Source: an uncultured bacterium | GTDB lineage: Bacteria > Pseudomonadota > Alphaproteobacteria > CAJXXZ01 > 1604HC | Reading direction: 5' to 3' | DNA length: 64,000 nucleotides | Assembly (NCBI GenBank): GCA_913063285.1 | Contig: CAJXXZ010000002.1 | Coordinates: 62,001 to 126,000, forward strand | Shown here: in pieces, positions 34,920 through 42,967 of the stretch | Layout of the letters: each line of letters begins with the position of its first letter | How positions within the stretch are numbered: the stretch's first letter is position 1 | The notes under the pieces: model-generated | What the model saw: only the letters and a program-made list of their open reading frames with translations | What the model was told of the DNA's origin: nothing | Database searches by the model: none | Translations under genes and position numbers: made by a program

Positions 34920-35517
34920 ATAAATGTATTTTAGAAAAATATGAATAAAATCAGAAAAAATAAAACAACAAAATTACAGATTAAAACTATATTCAATATT
35001 AGAAAAAATTACTTTACTAAAAATAAGATTACATTTTAAAAAATATAAGAAAGATAGTATCTTATATAAGAAAGATAGTGTTTGCTTATTTGAATTAATT
35101 AACATTAAATACATATAAATTGATTTAAATGATTCTATTTTGATTTTTATGTGAAATTTATTGCAAACTGAAAATTTATTGCAAACTGAAATTTTTATAT
35201 TTAAACACAAGTAATGAATTTAAAATATTTGAGGTGATATAAAAAACACACAATAAAGAGAGTGATGATTGTTTTTCAAATTCATCTGTTTTTATATCAA
35301 CTGTTGTTTATAAATTCACAGAATTAATATATATTTGTACTTTAATATATACAAATTATTAATTTTAAGAATAAAAATTTCGTAAATGAGCTTATGTGTA
35401 TCAGTGAATATTATATTATATAACAACCTTACAGAAAAAATTATTTGAAATAATGTTTTATATATTGCAATAGATATATTGACATTTATCAGTATACGAA
35501 TTAAAATTATTACTAAC
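34920..35517. other. AT-rich intergenic region with two small tandem duplications
   Basis: About 600 bp without a convincing gene. It contains a 15-bp unit repeated at 35044-35058 and 35065-35079 (tataagaaagatagt), and a perfect 18-bp tandem repeat at 35154-35171 / 35172-35189 (aaatttattgcaaactga). A minus-strand open frame here simply runs through the repeats. Confidence 0.7.
35479..35507 (+). promoter_or_regulatory. Promoter of tRNA-Asp
   Basis: Perfect TTGACA (35479-35484), exact 17-nt spacer, TAAAAT (35502-35507), then 10 nt to the tRNA 5' end. Start would fall about 4 nt upstream of the mature tRNA. Confidence 0.7.
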
Positions 35518-35592
35518 GGGGGTGTAGCTCAGCACGGTTAGAGCGTTGGCTTGTCACGCCAGAGGCCGCGGGTTCAAGTCCCGTCGCTCCCG
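35518..35592 (+). tRNA. tRNA-Asp (anticodon GTC)
   Basis: Acceptor GGGGGTG pairs with CGCTCCC (two wobble pairs). The D-arm is GCTC/GAGC, the anticodon arm TTGGC-TTGTCAC-GCCAG, and the T-arm GCGGG-TTCAAGT-CCCGT. Discriminator G; CCA not encoded. Confidence 0.96.
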
Positions 35593-35630
35593 TAAAATTT
35601 AAATTTTATATCAAAATAATATTTTATACC

Positions 35631-35683
35631 AAAACTATAGTATGATTGTTAAAGAAATTATACTTTAGTTTTGATACTTTTTT
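35631..35683 (+). terminator. Possible terminator after tRNA-Asp
   Basis: A 13-bp stem with one mismatch (AAAACTATAGTAT at 35631-35643 with ATACTTTAGTTTT at 35660-35672), a 16-nt loop, and six Ts at 35678-35683. The stem is AT-rich and weak, so this is suggestive only. The rest of the gap up to 35992 shows nothing. Confidence 0.4.
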
Positions 35684-35992
35684 ATTAAAATGAAAAAATT
35701 AAACTAAATTCAGCAATGTTCATTTATAATTTTTCAAAATCACATTAAGGCACAATAATAATGCTATTAATAGATTTTCTTATAAAAATTTACACTTTAA
35801 GATATTTTGTGATAAATTTAATATAAAAAAAGCTATCTTTCACTTATATCTTAATGAGTAGTTCAATTAAGTGTATCTTACATCATCAATCTATGATGAA
35901 GTCAATTCTACTCTTATAATATAAATACATATTAGTATCAAAATATAATTATAAATTATAAGATTATTTCATTATATGAATGAAAGTTGATC

Positions 35993-36790
35993 TCACTCAC
36001 ATACTTTAAAAGAAGGATTCAGTGAATCTCTGTATAAAGTTACTTTTTTCACTAATCTTAATTCACGACTTAATCGACCAGCTGCCATTTCATGAGCTTG
36101 TATAGAAGTAGGATCTCCGCTAGTTCTTTCAACTTGAAATAATACTCTATCAAATTCCTCTCCCTCATATAATTGCCAAGTACCTGAATTACGATTTAAT
36201 TTCTCAAATTGATCTTCAGCATAATGTTTTAAAACAGGATTTTTCAGTTTCAAAAAAGAAGCATTATATCTTTTAAGCAAAGTTTTTATATCTTCTGTTT
36301 TTAGATTTGGATTATCATTTAGCAGTTTACAAACCTGTTGACTATCCTGCTTACCAACTCGTATTTCATATAAGTAGATAAAAGGAATTTTCTGAACATT
36401 TGGATCATAAATTTTTCTAAAATACATATCATAAAACATATTGTGTATATTTTCCTTTTGAGCCAGATACTCACAGTAAAGTTTAAATTGATCAAGTGTT
36501 ATATTTGCTTGTTTATTATTAGACAATTCATAAAATTTACTCTCAATCAAATGTTTTGGTATTGGAACCTGAGAAGCATGACTATATAGTCGATTCATAA
36601 AAGCAACTTCTTCTACACATTCTTGTCTCTTTTTAGGTAGTTTTAGAGTTTCTTTAACTTTACTAATATTCTTAACTTCTTCTTCTGTGAAAAATTGATG
36701 CCCAACCTGTACATATGAAGAACATGTAGTAATTGATATATATATTAGTGCAATAGTTTTTATAAACTTCATACGTTTTGATGATACCAT
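35993..36790 (-). CDS. Exported protein, possibly SurA-like periplasmic chaperone
   Basis: Up to 265 aa. A signal peptide follows the second Met (KFIKTIALIYISITTCSS). Residues about 50-130 form helices with a pattern reminiscent of the SurA N-terminal chaperone module (CVEEVAFMNRLYSHASQVPI ... ITLDQFKLYCEYLAQKENIH). FIYLYEIRVGKQ-x12-LNDNPNLKTEDIKTLLKRYN could be the start of a degenerate parvulin domain. The true start may be Met7 (36772). SurA delivers unfolded outer-membrane proteins to BAM, whose components are also in the window. Resemblance is by pattern only, and the C-terminal third (TSIQAHEMAAGRLSRELRLV) is unassigned. Confidence 0.4.
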   Translation of the reverse strand: MVSSKRMKFIKTIALIYISITTCSSYVQVGHQFFTEEEVKNISKVKETLKLPKKRQECVEEVAFMNRLYSHASQVPIPKHLIESKFYELSNNKQANITLDQFKLYCEYLAQKENIHNMFYDMYFRKIYDPNVQKIPFIYLYEIRVGKQDSQQVCKLLNDNPNLKTEDIKTLLKRYNASFLKLKNPVLKHYAEDQFEKLNRNSGTWQLYEGEEFDRVLFQVERTSGDPTSIQAHEMAAGRLSRELRLVKKVTLYRDSLNPSFKVCE

Positions 36791-36852
36791 GTTTTCATAA
36801 TAATTAATATAAGATTGATTTTTTACAAAAAATATTGTATATTTATATTAAT

Positions 36853-37308
36853 ATGTATGAATACTATAAAAGTAAAATTGACTTTTATCATAGATTAATG
36901 ATTCGAGATATACTTAGTGAGATTTCTCGTGAAGGTATAAATGAACAGCAATCTATATATATTACATTTACCACAAAATATCCTGGCGTTTCAATTCCTC
37001 GATTTCTACAAGAAAAGCATACTGATAGTATGACTATTGTACTACAATATGATTTTGAAAAATTACAAGTAGATAATACCGGATTTAGTGTTGTGCTTTA
37101 TTTTAATAAAAAAGCGTCAAAAATTAGAGTATCATTCTTTGCAATACAATCTTTTGTTGATATAGAATCTGACTTTTCAATCAGCTTTACTCCTGTATCA
37201 CATGAAGCATACAAATCATTACCAGATATTCAGCATGATAATTCAGTTGATAATGTAATGGAAGGAAATGTTCTATATTTTTCAAACTTTGTAAATAATA
37301 ACTTGTAA
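36853..37308 (+). CDS. sspB: SspB family ClpXP adaptor (alphaproteobacterial type)
   Basis: Delivers ssrA-tagged and other substrates to ClpXP. Family blocks match alphaproteobacterial SspB: KIDFYHRLMIRDILSEISRE, IYITFTTKYPGVSIPRFL, SMTIVLQYDFEKLQVDNTGF and FFAIQSFVDIESDF. The C-terminus (VMEGNVLYFSNFVNNNL) takes the place of the ClpX-tethering tail. The frame opens at a TTG (36835); the ATG at 36853 gives the family-like N-terminus MYEYYKSKIDFYH. TTGATT-17 nt-TATATT (36815-36843) ends 9 nt before the ATG. Confidence 0.9.
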   Translation: MYEYYKSKIDFYHRLMIRDILSEISREGINEQQSIYITFTTKYPGVSIPRFLQEKHTDSMTIVLQYDFEKLQVDNTGFSVVLYFNKKASKIRVSFFAIQSFVDIESDFSISFTPVSHEAYKSLPDIQHDNSVDNVMEGNVLYFSNFVNNNL

Positions 37309-37368
37309 AATTTAAATGATTATAATACAAATAATTTCTAACTTACAAAATTCATATAAATCAAACTT

Positions 37369-37929
37369 CTATTTGAATAGACGAATACCACAAGCTACTT
37401 CAAAAATTATCTGTCTATATCGAACATTATATTTCTTTTTTTCTTGTGCAAACAAATCCATACTACACCTTAATTGTGAGTAAAATCTAGATCCAATAAT
37501 TGATCCTCCTATAGAAAAATATGAAGTTATTGCTTCGTTTGCTTTTAATTTTATAAGATAATCTAATCCCAAACCAGCAAATAATATATATTTATAATTA
37601 TTTTGCTTAAATATAGTGTATCCTGAATTTAAAGATATTCTTCCAAAAAAAGATCCTGCATCTTTAACCTCTTTACCTTTTAGTTTGAGTACAGAATCAA
37701 AAAGATAGCCAAATTCACAAAGTAGAAGAAATGCAATTTTTTCATAAAATTTAACTACATTGAAATTAGCTGCAAGTGAATGATAACGCATATCATCAAA
37801 TTCTTTAATATATGAATCATCTTTATTAATTTTTGAAGTATTATGAAATGCTCTCGATCCACAAATACCAAGATTATAATCAAATGCATTCGAAGTACAC
37901 ATTAAGATTAGTAATGCAAATATTATCAT
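37369..37929 (-). CDS. Small exported beta-rich protein, possible outer-membrane barrel
   Basis: 186 aa. Short signal peptide (IIFALLILMCTSNA, cleavage after NA), then alternating amphipathic strands (SFFGRISLNSGYTIFK, YKYILFAGLGLDYLIKLK, YFSIGGSIIGSRFY, QIIFEVACGIRLFK) consistent with a small 8-strand barrel of the OmpA-like/surface-antigen kind. The final residue is Lys, not the aromatic usual for BAM substrates. It overlaps the upstream exported Nudix-like gene by 4 nt (ATGA), so the two are made together. Family not recognised; the barrel call is inferred from strand pattern. Confidence 0.6.
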   Translation of the reverse strand: MIIFALLILMCTSNAFDYNLGICGSRAFHNTSKINKDDSYIKEFDDMRYHSLAANFNVVKFYEKIAFLLLCEFGYLFDSVLKLKGKEVKDAGSFFGRISLNSGYTIFKQNNYKYILFAGLGLDYLIKLKANEAITSYFSIGGSIIGSRFYSQLRCSMDLFAQEKKKYNVRYRQIIFEVACGIRLFK

Positions 37930-38993
37930 TTAGTCTTATTGAATAATTCTAGAAAGGCTTTAGATAGAGGTTTTTGATGTCTTTTTTGTACCACGTAATA
38001 TTCACCAGTTTGAGGATGAAGCTGTTTTAATCTAGAATCATGACCTGGTGGTTTTTGGGAATGATATCTCTTATTACCTTTTTCATCAAATAGTATATTC
38101 TTGACTTTAAACCAGCCAATAGCACTTTTTTCTTGTGTTCCTAATATAGGTGCTACTTGACTTCTTTCCTGAAGATATAGTTTTGGTGCATCTTTGTTAT
38201 ACTTTACCGATAAAATATATGATGCATTCATATTTTTTCTTTTGGTTAGATCTTGATTGTATTCATCATATGCAGTCAGTCTTCTATTAAATATCTTTAA
38301 TAGCTTATTTATTCTTTCATTTCTATCTTTCTGACTCATTTTAGATAATTCATCTGCAGTTTTGTATTCTATTCCATCTACGAAAATTATACCAGCTGAC
38401 TCTTCCCACATTTCTCGAAATGCAGCTTCTACCATATGCTCTCTAGATCCACCAGGAACTGAATCTATTAAACCTCCAAAATCAGTTAGAATTTTTTGAT
38501 CTGTCTTACCATTATCTTTACCTTCGCCAAAAGCAAGTAGTACAACTAAATCCCCATCCTCATCAACCGATATTATAGTAACACCTGCACTTCTCCATTT
38601 GTGTTCAATGCTCACTTTTGCCTCAGGATTATCTCGATCAGAAAACTTTAAATTCTTAGTAATATTTTGATAATTATATTTTTTAAAGTAATTTTTTCTT
38701 TCCTCTTCATTCGTAATTGCAATTATAGATGATGAGAATTGTGGTAAATTATTTCCACTATTTGTTTGTGGTGGTTGTTGTGAATTGTTTCCAAAATTTG
38801 TTTGTGGAGGTTGTTTTGAATTGTTTCCAAAATTTGTTTGTGGAGGTTGTTTATCTGTATCTAATTTTGAACTACTAAGTACATTATGTATTAAATCATC
38901 ATTTTCAAAGTTAAATGCTGAACGGCAAAAAGTACTTTGTGTTATACAAAAGATATATAAAAGATGTTTTATAAATTTTTTTAAATTAAACAT
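37926..38993 (-). CDS. Exported Nudix-like hydrolase with a tandem-repeat linker
   Basis: 355 aa. Signal peptide (KKFIKHLLYIFCITQSTFC), then three 12-residue repeats KQPPQTNFGNNS (residues 48-83; the third is QQPPQTNSGNNL). A Nudix-like domain follows at about 125-320. The Nudix box region is GGLIDSVPGG followed by SREHMVEAAFREMWEESAGI; the E-x7-RE-x2-EE core is present, but with one extra residue before the final Gly and a longer GG loop. A downstream IGWFKVKNILF block also fits Nudix folds. Nudix enzymes cleave nucleoside diphosphates linked to another group. An exported one with a repetitive Pro/Gln linker is unusual, and a role on host nucleotides or caps is speculation. It forms an operon with the barrel-like gene. 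Confidence 0.65.
   Translation of the reverse strand: MFNLKKFIKHLLYIFCITQSTFCRSAFNFENDDLIHNVLSSSKLDTDKQPPQTNFGNNSKQPPQTNFGNNSQQPPQTNSGNNLPQFSSSIIAITNEEERKNYFKKYNYQNITKNLKFSDRDNPEAKVSIEHKWRSAGVTIISVDEDGDLVVLLAFGEGKDNGKTDQKILTDFGGLIDSVPGGSREHMVEAAFREMWEESAGIIFVDGIEYKTADELSKMSQKDRNERINKLLKIFNRRLTAYDEYNQDLTKRKNMNASYILSVKYNKDAPKLYLQERSQVAPILGTQEKSAIGWFKVKNILFDEKGNKRYHSQKPPGHDSRLKQLHPQTGEYYVVQKRHQKPLSKAFLELFNKTK
38745..38852 (-). repeat. Three 36-bp coding tandem repeats
   Basis: In-frame 36-bp units encoding the KQPPQTNFGNNS repeats of the exported Nudix-like protein. Units 1 and 2 are nearly identical in DNA, indicating recent expansion; such arrays can vary in number between strains. Confidence 0.9.
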
Positions 38994-39100
38994 ATAATAA
39001 GAAATTATAATATATTCTCAACAAACAAGCAATGAAAAAGTAATAAATTTTATCTATACATTCTTTACAGAATAGCTGAAAGAGTCTAACCTTAAATCAC

Positions 39101-41062
39101 ATGAATATTCATCAATTATCGACTTCTTTGAGATTTCTTTCACTTGCTATGGTTCAAAATGCTAATTCTGGACATATTGGATTACCTCTTGGAATGGCAG
39201 ATGTATGCGCTGTTTTATGGAGTAAACACTTAAGATGGACAAAATATGCTTCAAAGTTAATTGATAAAGATAGATTTATACTTTCTGCTGGCCACGGATC
39301 AGCACTTTTATATTCACTACTACATCTTTTTGGTGATGCTACGATAAATGATTTAAAAAACTTTAGAAATAGCTGCAAAACTCCTGGACATCCAGAACTA
39401 AACTGTATAAATGGTGTAGAATTAACAACAGGGCCTCTTGGGCAAGGTCTTGCATGGGGTATTGGTATGGCAAAAGCAGCAATGATTAATATGCAAAATG
39501 CAAATATTTCAAAACATAATGAACATAATATTCAGCCTAAAGTTTATATACTATGTAGTGATGGATGTCTTATGGAAGGTATATCACATGAAGCTGCTTC
39601 TTTAGCTGGATTATGGCAATTAAATAATATAATCGTACTATGGGATGATAATGAAGTAACTATCGATGGTAACACAAGTTTATCAGTCTTCGATGATACT
39701 GTCATGCGATTTAAATCTTATAGATGGAATGTATTTGAATGTAATGGACATGATTTAGCAGATATAGATCAAGCAATTTTATTGGCAAAGCAAAGTACAA
39801 AACCAGCTTTAATTCGATGTAAAACTATAATAGGATACGGACTTTCTTGTGCTGGATCACATCTTGCTCATGGAAATAATATTGATCAAAATGAGTATGA
39901 AAAAATGCAACAAAAGTTTAAATGGCCTCATGCTGCATTTGAAATACCAAAAGATGTATATAAAATGTGTGATGAAAGAAGTATGAAAGTATTTCAGCAA
40001 ATTAATGGTGATAACTGTAAATATTCGTCTATATCAAGAATAAAATTAGATGACACTTTAAAAAGTAGTATGATTACTGATAAATCTTTATCAACTAGAG
40101 AATCATCATCAATTATATTAAATGAAATAGTTGCAAAGTTTAAAAATGTATGGATAGGATCTGCAGATTTAGGAAAATCCACTGGTACTTTTATAAGTAA
40201 TGCAATTAGTGATAATCGTTATATTCATTTTGGAGTACGAGAACATGCAATGTACGCGATTATGGGAGGTTTTGCATTATATTTTAAAGATGATTTTACA
40301 ATTAAAACTATATCTTCAACATTTTTAGTATTTTCAGATTATGCCAGACCAGCAATTCGACTTGCTGCATTAATGAAAGTACCTACAATATTGATTGCAT
40401 CACATGATTCAGTGGCTGTTGGTGAAGATGGACCTACACATCAACCTGTTGAGCATTTATGCAGCTTACGTGCCATACCAAACCTATATGTTTTTAGACC
40501 CTCATGTAGTGAAGAAGTTGCTTCTGCTTACTATATTGCTTTTACGTCTAATTATCCTAGTGTTATTGCTTTAACTCGTCAGATTTTGCCAAAATTAAAC
40601 TTTGCTACACAAAAAAACATATATGATGCGTCAAAAAATGGAGGATATGTACTTTATGATTCTTTACAACACAGCTTATATGATCAAGCTGAAAATATGA
40701 ATACAAACTTAGAGAGAAATGCAAAACAAAATAAGTTAATTGTAATTATCGCCACGGGATCAGAAATTTTCACAGCTCTTGAAGTTGCAAAAATATTAAA
40801 ATCAAAAAAATTAAATGTAAAAATCATTTCTATGCCATGTTACGAATTATTCTTACAGCAGAATCAAAAATATCAAAACGAAACTTTAGATAAAAATAAT
40901 AGATGCTTATCAGTGCTTATAGAAGCTAGTAATTCAAGATTTATTGATGTTGATTTATTTTTTGGTATATCAAATTTTGGCGAATCATGTAAAGGTGAAA
41001 AAATTATGCAGAAAAATTTTAATATAGAGAAAATTGCATCTGAAATTATTTTTAACATATAA
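39101..41062 (+). CDS. tkt: Transketolase
   Basis: Thiamine-diphosphate enzyme of the non-oxidative pentose phosphate pathway. N-terminal block NSGHIGLPLGMADVCAVLW, GPLGQGLAWGIGMAKA, the ThDP/Mg motif SDGCLMEGISHEAASLAGLW...DDNEVTIDG, and the pyrimidine-domain motif VGEDGPTHQPVEHLCSLRAI with the invariant Glu in GVREHAM. At 653 aa it is full length. It would supply ribose 5-phosphate and erythrose 4-phosphate, implying some sugar-phosphate metabolism remains. Two pseudopilin genes follow after 31 bp, possibly read through. Confidence 0.95.
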   Translation: MNIHQLSTSLRFLSLAMVQNANSGHIGLPLGMADVCAVLWSKHLRWTKYASKLIDKDRFILSAGHGSALLYSLLHLFGDATINDLKNFRNSCKTPGHPELNCINGVELTTGPLGQGLAWGIGMAKAAMINMQNANISKHNEHNIQPKVYILCSDGCLMEGISHEAASLAGLWQLNNIIVLWDDNEVTIDGNTSLSVFDDTVMRFKSYRWNVFECNGHDLADIDQAILLAKQSTKPALIRCKTIIGYGLSCAGSHLAHGNNIDQNEYEKMQQKFKWPHAAFEIPKDVYKMCDERSMKVFQQINGDNCKYSSISRIKLDDTLKSSMITDKSLSTRESSSIILNEIVAKFKNVWIGSADLGKSTGTFISNAISDNRYIHFGVREHAMYAIMGGFALYFKDDFTIKTISSTFLVFSDYARPAIRLAALMKVPTILIASHDSVAVGEDGPTHQPVEHLCSLRAIPNLYVFRPSCSEEVASAYYIAFTSNYPSVIALTRQILPKLNFATQKNIYDASKNGGYVLYDSLQHSLYDQAENMNTNLERNAKQNKLIVIIATGSEIFTALEVAKILKSKKLNVKIISMPCYELFLQQNQKYQNETLDKNNRCLSVLIEASNSRFIDVDLFFGISNFGESCKGEKIMQKNFNIEKIASEIIFNI

Positions 41063-41093
41063 AAGTATTGATTTTCTATTAAAAAAGGTTTAG

Positions 41094-41621
41094 TTGATCA
41101 TTGTGAATCGCGTAAAAGCTTTTGGATTAATGGAAGTTGGATTTTGTCTTCTGATTTATGGTGCTTTTGTTGGTGGTGGAGTTATGTCAAGAGCAATGGC
41201 TCTACTACAAAAAAGCAAAACACAATCGATTGCTTCTGAAATACAACATCAATACACTCTTGTATCTTACTATAAAAACAGTATAGGTAATCTATTTTCA
41301 GGATCTGATGAATTTGATACTCCTGTTAATGCTATTTGGGAGAAAATTGATTCAAAACACAAGTATACTTCTGAACGAGAATATTCTTTTGGTAATGGTA
41401 AGCCTAAATCAATTTTAGGCGGAGGTTATTCTTTACAAAAGAATCCAAAGGGTAAAATTGGTGAATATTTGGTTTTAGATCAAAATGGACAACCTCTTAT
41501 TTCTAAAAAAGAGTTTTCACATATGGTATCTCAGCTACAAGAGTATGATTATTTTACAGAACCAGAAAATATCTCTAATATGAGTGATAACGATAAAATT
41601 ACGTTATACATAAGAGTGTAA
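41094..41621 (+). CDS. Pseudopilin-like protein A
   Basis: 175 aa. The N-terminus has a type IV prepilin signal, VNRVKA|FGLMEVGFCLLIYGAF: a short basic leader, cleavage before Phe, Glu at +5, then a ~20-residue hydrophobic helix. Position -1 is Ala instead of the usual Gly. The rest is a small soluble domain (for example FGNGKPKSILGGGYSLQKN). Start codon is TTG (41094, AAGG 5 nt upstream) or GTG (41103). It is followed 1 nt later by a second pseudopilin. Likely part of a T2SS/T4P-like pseudopilus together with the GspE/GspF genes at 48-50 kb and the secretin at 7 kb. Confidence 0.72.
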   Translation: MIIVNRVKAFGLMEVGFCLLIYGAFVGGGVMSRAMALLQKSKTQSIASEIQHQYTLVSYYKNSIGNLFSGSDEFDTPVNAIWEKIDSKHKYTSEREYSFGNGKPKSILGGGYSLQKNPKGKIGEYLVLDQNGQPLISKKEFSHMVSQLQEYDYFTEPENISNMSDNDKITLYIRV

Positions 41622-41622
41622 A

Positions 41623-42852
41623 ATGAGAAAACGTATATCAGCTTTTGGTTTAATGGAAACCTCTGTAGCTCTTTTAATATTAGGAAGTTTGAGTAGATTG
41701 GGTATTGCATCCGTAAAAGTTAGCAATCAAATTCAGAGAAATAAAATAACAGAGTATCATGCAGAAATTATTTTAAAATCCTTGGCAGCCTATGTAAAAA
41801 GATGTGGAGTTTTACCTTATCCTTCTTTACCATCAATGGATGGAGCTTCTTTTGAATCACCAAACAATGAAAAAGACTGGATATATAGACCAGAAAAATA
41901 TATGTCGGGCATAATACCTTATCAGAATCTTGGTATACCAAAAAAATATGCTATGGATGGCTGGGGATCCTATTTTTCATACAATGTAAATGTTATGCTT
42001 TGTAAAAGAAAAGAAGTACAATCTTTATCTGTTACAGATCCTCGCAATGCTTTAGATCATTATCAACATAAAACTTCAACATTTACTTCGGTACGTTGTT
42101 ATGATCGATTTTTAATAAAATGTGAAGCAGATGAGGAATATCCATATTACATAATTAATGGAAATAAAGTAAACAGTGATGTTGTTGCATGGGACATGAT
42201 TAATTTTTTTGATAATACAAAGTTATATCTTTTTGAAAATGGTATATCTATATATGAACCTACTTCATATGAAATTATTCCTCCAGTACCATATGTAAGA
42301 ACATTTGAAGCTAATGCTGCAGCAAGCCATCAATTATCACCTTTCTTTAATAAAATGGAACCAAGAGATCAAATGCACACTGTTAAACAATTTGTCAATG
42401 CTAAAACATTATCCACAAAGCGATTTTATACTGTTCATGATACAATAGCACTAGTATTAATTAGTCACGGCGCATCAAGACAAGGATCTATACAATCAAA
42501 TGATAAAAGGTTACCGGTTGAGGAAAATGCAAGCAGAGGCAAAAAAATTAATGCTCAAAATTATTCAGACAAAACTCAAATGAAAAAGTTTTACACATCT
42601 TCAAATGATAGAGGATTATTTGATGATAAAGTATATTGGATAAGTAGATTTAATCTGTTATCAATATATGCTAATTTTCCTTTTTCTACTTATGAAGTTA
42701 TTGGTAGAGAATATGGCTCAAAAAAACCTGCTATAAATTTACCCTTATCAAGACCTAATTTAACTACAAAACACACCGATACAAATTCATCAGTACCGAT
42801 TTCGACAATGCAAAAAACATCTGAAGAAAAAATCTATGAAAAATCAAATTAA
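41623..42852 (+). CDS. Pseudopilin-like protein B (large, minor-pseudopilin type)
   Basis: 409 aa. Prepilin signal RKRISA|FGLMETSVALLILGSL with Glu at +5 and Ala at -1. The globular part contains SGIIPYQNLGIPKKYAMDGW followed by GSYFSYNV, which resembles the 'G-x-(I/V)PY-x-x-LGL...A-D-W-G-x-x-x-x-Y-x-V' pattern of minor pseudopilin-like proteins. The C-terminal ~100 residues are polar and probably disordered. It is unusually long for a pseudopilin and may form the tip. The leader motif (AFGLME) is shared with protein A, suggesting duplication or a shared peptidase preference. Confidence 0.75.
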   Translation: MRKRISAFGLMETSVALLILGSLSRLGIASVKVSNQIQRNKITEYHAEIILKSLAAYVKRCGVLPYPSLPSMDGASFESPNNEKDWIYRPEKYMSGIIPYQNLGIPKKYAMDGWGSYFSYNVNVMLCKRKEVQSLSVTDPRNALDHYQHKTSTFTSVRCYDRFLIKCEADEEYPYYIINGNKVNSDVVAWDMINFFDNTKLYLFENGISIYEPTSYEIIPPVPYVRTFEANAAASHQLSPFFNKMEPRDQMHTVKQFVNAKTLSTKRFYTVHDTIALVLISHGASRQGSIQSNDKRLPVEENASRGKKINAQNYSDKTQMKKFYTSSNDRGLFDDKVYWISRFNLLSIYANFPFSTYEVIGREYGSKKPAINLPLSRPNLTTKHTDTNSSVPISTMQKTSEEKIYEKSN

Positions 42853-42881
42853 TATCAAGTCATATAAAAATTTTATATATA

Positions 42882-42925
42882 ATGTTTCACAAACGTTTCT
42901 CAGATGTTTCAAGAATGTTTCACAG
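42882..42925 (+). repeat. Four tandem 11-bp repeats carrying the parS half-site TGTTTCAC
   Basis: Units ATGTTTCACAA, ACGTTTCTCAG, ATGTTTCAAGA and ATGTTTCACAG abut without gaps. Units 1 and 4 contain TGTTTCAC, half of the ParB-binding palindrome consensus (TGTTTCAC-GTGAAACA). The spacing equals one helical turn. It lies between the convergent 3' ends of the pseudopilin B gene and dnaE. Confidence 0.85.
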
Positions 42926-42967
42926 CAAGTTAATTTCAATTTCGTAAAACTTATAATTAATACACAC

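Noticed and set aside
34974-35210. Minus-strand 78-codon frame
   Set aside because: The frame merely runs through two short tandem duplications (SVCNKF twice) and has no start signal or homology by eye.
38745-38852. CRISPR-like array
   Set aside because: The 36-bp repeats are directly adjacent, in frame and coding (KQPPQTNFGNNS). There are no spacers and no cas genes in the window.
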